Assembly (NCBI RefSeq): GCF_943914805.1
Contig: NZ_CALUDM010000129.1
Span: 1 to 9,593 of the forward strand
Length of the DNA stretch: 9,593 nt
Source: an uncultured Acinetobacter sp.
GTDB lineage: Bacteria; Pseudomonadota; Gammaproteobacteria; Pseudomonadales; Moraxellaceae
Reading direction: 5' to 3'
The position numbers and the translations under genes were made by a program. The notes beneath the pieces were generated by a model. The model worked only from the letters and a program-made list of their open reading frames with translations. It did no database searches and was not told where the DNA came from. Positions 6,461 through 9,593 of this stretch are shown one piece after another (position 1 is the stretch's first letter; each line of letters begins with the position of its first letter).

Positions 6461-7270
6461 CTAACTTGAATGTGTCCAAGTTTTCACAGCATGATCAACC
6501 AGTAATTGCATATCGACCAAGATGCCATAACCTTCACCAATTTTATTTTTCGTAGCTAACTTTGAGTCAATTAAAGCTGTGCCAATGGGGATAAATTCAT
6601 CAATATCCATAAATTCGGGGAGATAAAATTCAACCCATTTTCGAGTGCCATTTTCAATGAATGGAGCACCTTCTTTTTCCAGCTTAGGATTAGGAAAAGC
6701 CCTATTCTCTGCAAGATGCAATGCTGTACAACGATTAAAATCTACACCTATTAATAGTACTTTGGCTTTGAGTTGATACAGTTTGGCTAAAGGTGATTGT
6801 TTGCCAAAAGGATCATCTAAAATGTGCTCTTTGGTAATTTCCTCAGCAGAAGGGCCAATTGCACAAAAAGAAGAAGAGGGATGATGGCTTCTGAATACAT
6901 TTGGCCACGTCCTAAATAATTCAGCAATTTGTCCCATTTCTCTTGTGGGCGTGGTGTGAGGTTCAAATACAGGCATTGTATCTCGGATAATTTGAATCCA
7001 AGATTCTGGCACTGGAGGTTGATTCCAATTGGCAGGATCTGAAATATGTGATGAATGTGCGGGCATTGCTAAATTTCCCTCACTTCCTACAGTTTCCAAA
7101 AGCGCTTTTATAACGGCTATAGCTCCACCATTCACCCAACCTAGCGCACTTAATGAAGAATGTACAATGACGGTATCGCCGTGTTTAAGTCCAAGTCTTT
7201 GCAAATCATGAATGAGGCTATCAACGGTAATTGGATGTGATGTTCTTTCTATTTGATCTTGTTCTGACAT
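6461..7270 (-). CDS. AAC(3)-family aminoglycoside N-acetyltransferase-like protein
   Basis: A member of the antibiotic N-acetyltransferase family (Antibiotic_NAT/AAC(3) fold), which transfers acetyl from acetyl-CoA to an amine, classically the 3-amino group of 2-deoxystreptamine aminoglycosides. Numbered from the chosen start, visible family features are VHSSLSALGWVNGGA (36-50), the MPAHSS segment (69-74), SHHPSSSF (128-135), DPFGKQSPLAKLY (153-165) and the acetyl-CoA-side stretch LLIGV-x2-NRCTALHLAE (172-188). The 269 residues fit the family. An ATG 12 codons upstream (7306) keeps the frame open, but ATG 7270 has GGAAAAG just ahead and starts where homology is expected. Many family members do not confer resistance, so substrate and phenotype are open. 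No integron, IS or resistance cassette flanks it here. Confidence 0.87.
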   Translation of the reverse strand: MSEQDQIERTSHPITVDSLIHDLQRLGLKHGDTVIVHSSLSALGWVNGGAIAVIKALLETVGSEGNLAMPAHSSHISDPANWNQPPVPESWIQIIRDTMPVFEPHTTPTREMGQIAELFRTWPNVFRSHHPSSSFCAIGPSAEEITKEHILDDPFGKQSPLAKLYQLKAKVLLIGVDFNRCTALHLAENRAFPNPKLEKEGAPFIENGTRKWVEFYLPEFMDIDEFIPIGTALIDSKLATKNKIGEGYGILVDMQLLVDHAVKTWTHSS

Positions 7271-7273
7271 AGA

Positions 7274-7280
7274 CTTTTCC
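7274..7280 (-). promoter_or_regulatory. Ribosome-binding site deciding the acetyltransferase start
   Basis: GGAAAAG on the minus strand lies 3 nt before the ATG at 7270, with the GGA core 7 nt away. The alternative ATG at 7306 has no purine-rich sequence at a suitable distance. The lipA start uses the same heptamer. Confidence 0.5.
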
Positions 7281-7308
7281 AAATGAGTGTAATCATTAAA
7301 AACCATGT

Positions 7309-7407
7309 TTATTCAAAATGATTTGGCAAAGTCAGTTTTAACGTATTTTCAGCGTGTTTTAAAGCACGAGATGTATGAACTGCAATAGTTTTAATATCTG
7401 CAAAGCG
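7309..7407 (-). pseudogene. Possible C-terminal remnant of a lost gene
   Basis: Between the divergent acetyltransferase and pdxB genes, the minus strand is open for 32 codons ending in TAA at 7311-7309. The translation looks protein-like, including TIAVHTSRALKHAENTLK followed by LTLPNHFE, and uses codons usual for these neighbours (CGT, GCT, TTA, AAA). TAA and TGA codons close the frame upstream at 7410, and there is no ATG, so it is not a complete gene. It could be the tail of a gene deleted when the acetyltransferase arrived or when the region was rearranged. An open stretch this short also arises by chance, and I do not recognise the protein. Confidence 0.25.
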
Positions 7408-7441
7408 TTATCATAGTGGCTTAAACAGGTTGGACAAAGCT

Positions 7442-8509
7442 ATGAAAATTGTTGCAGATGAAAATCTAGCATTTACTGAATATTTCTTTTCAGAATTCGG
7501 AGAAATTCATCAAGCAGCAGGGCGTACTTTAACGCATGATGATGTAGAAAAGGCTCAAGCTTTATTGGTTCGATCTGTGACGGCAGTGAATGAAGCATTG
7601 ATTGAAAATACCACACTGCAATTCGTGGGTAGTGCAACCATCGGAACCGATCATTTAGACATTTCTGCTTTAGAAAAACACCAAATTGCATGGTCAAATG
7701 CGGCAGGTTGTAATGCACAAGCCGTTGCTGAATATGTCATTACCGCATTATTGCATTTAAATCCTGAATATATTGATCAAAATAAAGCTTTTACATTAGG
7801 TATCATTGGTTTAGGGAATGTAGGTTCGCGTTTAGCTTATATGGCGAAACTGTTGGGTTGGAATGTAATCGGTTTTGATCCGTTTGTTGAGCATCGTGAC
7901 ATTCAACAGGTTGAACTTGAAACATTATTAAAAAATGCTGATGCAATTACAACACATGTGCCATTAACCAAAACAGGCGAACATGCGACTTATCATTTAA
8001 TTAATGCAAATGCGTTAGCCATGATGAAACCAGAAGCGATTTTAATTAATTCAGCACGTGGCCCTGTCGTTGAAGAAGCCGCATTAATTGCAGATATTCA
8101 AAATACACAACGTAAAGTTGTTTTAGATGTATTTGAGCACGAGCCTGAAATTTCACAAAAACTACTCGATTTAATCACTATTGTGACACCACACATTGCA
8201 GGTTATAGCTTGGAAGGGAAAGCTCGTGGGACACAAATGATTTATGAAGCTTTTTGCAAAAATTTTGGATATCTTGCAAATAAAAAATTTGAATCACAAT
8301 TACCAACTTGTGAGCAGTATTTTTATGGCAATAATATAAAACAAATCCTAAAAAAATATTTATCTGAGATTTATGATATTCAGCGTGATGACGATAATTT
8401 AAGAGCATGTTTGAAGGATGGTAAGGTTGATCAAAAAGCGTTTGATTACCTCAGAAAAACTTATCCTTTACGCCGTGAATGGGCTGCGCATGGAGGGCCT
8501 AAAGCATGA
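7442..8509 (+). CDS. pdxB: 4-phosphoerythronate dehydrogenase (vitamin B6 synthesis)
   Basis: An NAD-dependent D-2-hydroxyacid dehydrogenase that oxidises 4-phospho-D-erythronate, the second step of the DXP-dependent route to pyridoxal 5'-phosphate. The start MKIVADENLAFTEYFF resembles E. coli PdxB closely. The NAD-binding GLGNVG is at 123-128 with the adenosine-binding D146, and the catalytic triad is R206 (SARG), E234 (HEP) and H251 (PHIAG). The C-terminal domain specific to PdxB follows from about 285 and is more AT-rich and more lysine-rich than the rest. At 355 residues it is slightly shorter than the E. coli enzyme (about 378). A TTG four codons upstream keeps the frame open, but ATG 7442 is preferred for homology and for GGA at 7432-7434. 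Its last four bases overlap epmA (ATGA), so the two are probably co-transcribed and translationally coupled. Confidence 0.95.
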   Translation: MKIVADENLAFTEYFFSEFGEIHQAAGRTLTHDDVEKAQALLVRSVTAVNEALIENTTLQFVGSATIGTDHLDISALEKHQIAWSNAAGCNAQAVAEYVITALLHLNPEYIDQNKAFTLGIIGLGNVGSRLAYMAKLLGWNVIGFDPFVEHRDIQQVELETLLKNADAITTHVPLTKTGEHATYHLINANALAMMKPEAILINSARGPVVEEAALIADIQNTQRKVVLDVFEHEPEISQKLLDLITIVTPHIAGYSLEGKARGTQMIYEAFCKNFGYLANKKFESQLPTCEQYFYGNNIKQILKKYLSEIYDIQRDDDNLRACLKDGKVDQKAFDYLRKTYPLRREWAAHGGPKA

Positions 8510-9498
8510 CTCAGCCAATTCAGAACATGATTCAATATCAACCGACATGCGATATTCATGCACTTAAATCTCGTGCCAAAATGTATGCACAAATCCGTCA
8601 GTTTTTTGCTGAAAGAGATGTCTTTGAAGTTGAAACTCCTGTGCTTTCACAAGCAGGTGTAACCGATGTGCATTTAGCTTCTGTGCAAGCACAGCGTCAT
8701 GTGCAAGGTAAGAAGCAAACGCATTATTTACAAACTTCTCCTGAATTTGCCATGAAACGTTTATTGGCAAGTGGTAGTGGCGCAATTTATCAGATTTGTA
8801 AAGTGTTTCGAGATGATGAGCATGGTCGTAAACACAATAGTGAATTTACCATGTTGGAATGGTATCGTCCGCAATTCAGTCTGAAAGATTTGATGTTGGA
8901 AGTGACTGATTTATTAAATGTTGTACTCGCTCAGCGTTTTGGTGAAGTACGTCCAACTGTGTTGAGTTATAAACATGCATTTATGGATCGTTTGGATTTA
9001 AATCCACTCAAAGCAACGTTGAAAGAATTAAAAGATGCTGCTCATCGAGTCGGTTTAAATTTAGATTTAGGTGATGATCGTTTAGCCTATATCGACTTAT
9101 TATTTTCACACATGGTTGAGCCGAGTTTGGGTTTTGATACACCCGTGTTTTTAACTGATTTTCCACCTGAAATGGCATCTTTAGCAAAAACTAAGCTTGA
9201 TGAAGATGATGAGCTCGTTGCAGCCCGTTTTGAGCTTTATATTGAAGGTTTAGAACTTGCTAATGCTTATGATGAGTTGATCGATGCAGATGTTTTACGC
9301 AGTCGTTTTCAAGCAGATAATGAAGAGCGTGAAAAGCTTGGTTTGCATGTGATGCCGATTGATGAGTATTTGCTAGCAGCTTTACCGAATATGTCGGAAT
9401 GCGCAGGTATTGCTTTAGGTATTGATCGTTTGTTAATGATTGTGATGAATCAAATGAAGTTAGAAAAGGTGATTACATTTCCTGCGGATGTATCTTAA
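8506..9498 (+). CDS. epmA: EF-P--(R)-beta-lysine ligase
   Basis: A lysyl-tRNA synthetase paralogue (also called GenX, PoxA or YjeA) that attaches (R)-beta-lysine to a conserved lysine of elongation factor P, which then relieves ribosome stalling at proline runs. It has the class II synthetase core only and lacks the N-terminal anticodon-binding domain, as expected at 330 residues. Motif 2 is FRDDEHGRKHNSEFTMLEW (101-119), TSPEFAMKRLL is at 78-88, and motif 3 is GIALGIDRLLMI (301-312). The alanine in motif 3 (A303) corresponds to the alanine that distinguishes EpmA from the glycine of true lysyl-tRNA synthetases. The start codon overlaps the pdxB stop, and a terminator follows. The partner enzymes EpmB and EF-P are not in this window. 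Confidence 0.95.
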   Translation: MTQPIQNMIQYQPTCDIHALKSRAKMYAQIRQFFAERDVFEVETPVLSQAGVTDVHLASVQAQRHVQGKKQTHYLQTSPEFAMKRLLASGSGAIYQICKVFRDDEHGRKHNSEFTMLEWYRPQFSLKDLMLEVTDLLNVVLAQRFGEVRPTVLSYKHAFMDRLDLNPLKATLKELKDAAHRVGLNLDLGDDRLAYIDLLFSHMVEPSLGFDTPVFLTDFPPEMASLAKTKLDEDDELVAARFELYIEGLELANAYDELIDADVLRSRFQADNEEREKLGLHVMPIDEYLLAALPNMSECAGIALGIDRLLMIVMNQMKLEKVITFPADVS

Positions 9499-9508
9499 CT
9501 ATTGGAAG

Positions 9509-9544
9509 AACTCTATTGAATTGATTTTGATTGAATAGAGTTTT
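9509..9544 (+). terminator. Terminator of the pdxB-epmA unit
   Basis: A 9-bp stem (AACTCTATT paired with AATAGAGTT) with a 16-nt loop runs into TTTTGTTTATTTATTTT, 10 bp after the epmA stop. The stem is AT-rich and the loop long, so it may be moderate in strength. The last 50 bases of the window are AT-rich with no gene. Confidence 0.65.
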
Positions 9545-9593
9545 GTTTATTTATTTTAAAAATATATTTTATTTAAAATTACAAATATAAACA

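Noticed and set aside
7271..7306. Upstream ATG of the acetyltransferase (12 extra residues)
   Set aside because: No Shine-Dalgarno precedes it, while the ATG at 7270 has one, and the extra residues do not look like part of the family.
7430..7441. TTG start for pdxB four codons upstream
   Set aside because: PdxB homology begins at MKI (7442), and the GGA at 7432-7434 suits that ATG.
8178..8408. Minus-strand open frame inside pdxB
   Set aside because: It lies wholly in the coding region of pdxB, has no ribosome-binding site and no recognisable protein features; similar shadows at 668-856, 3718-3900, 4167-4400, 7029-7211, 7473-7718 and 8564-8785 were dropped for the same reason.

Overview
The window is AT-rich bacterial chromosome that reads as an Acinetobacter (Moraxellaceae). 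The evidence is the style of the proteins (an NDH-2, SthA, LipA, PdxB and EpmA set), the low-GC codon use, and an insertion-sequence end at the left edge that resembles the ISAba1 terminus. The genus is inferred from protein and IS resemblance recalled from memory, not from a search. There are eight gene loci and no rRNA, tRNA or CRISPR.

Layout, left to right. Bases 1-51 are the end of an IS element that has interrupted ndh (NADH dehydrogenase type II); only the first 78 codons of ndh remain (52-286, minus). Next, on the same strand, is a penicillin-binding D,D-carboxypeptidase (424-1686) with a TTG start and its own terminator. Divergent from it is an M61-family metallopeptidase with a C-terminal PDZ domain (1859-3568, plus). 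It faces lipA (lipoyl synthase, 3728-4741, minus), with one terminator per direction between them. Divergent from lipA is sthA (soluble pyridine nucleotide transhydrogenase, 4940-6355, plus). An AAC(3)-family N-acetyltransferase (6461-7270, minus) converges on sthA across a terminator that could serve both. Last is an overlapping pair, pdxB-epmA (7442-9498, plus), followed by a terminator.

Functionally most genes are housekeeping: NADH oxidation (ndh, broken), NADPH/NADH balance (sthA), lipoate (lipA), vitamin B6 (pdxB), EF-P modification (epmA) and cell-wall trimming (D,D-carboxypeptidase). The accessory or recently changed parts are the IS insertion in ndh and perhaps the AAC(3)-like gene. 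Just upstream of that gene is a 32-codon protein-like open stretch that may be the tail of a lost gene.

I did not find a new multi-gene system. The points most worth checking are the IS/ndh junction with its chimeric 90-residue reading frame, the ndh promoter that appears to overlap the upstream gene's terminator, the AAC(3) locus with the possible gene remnant, and the pdxB-epmA coupling.
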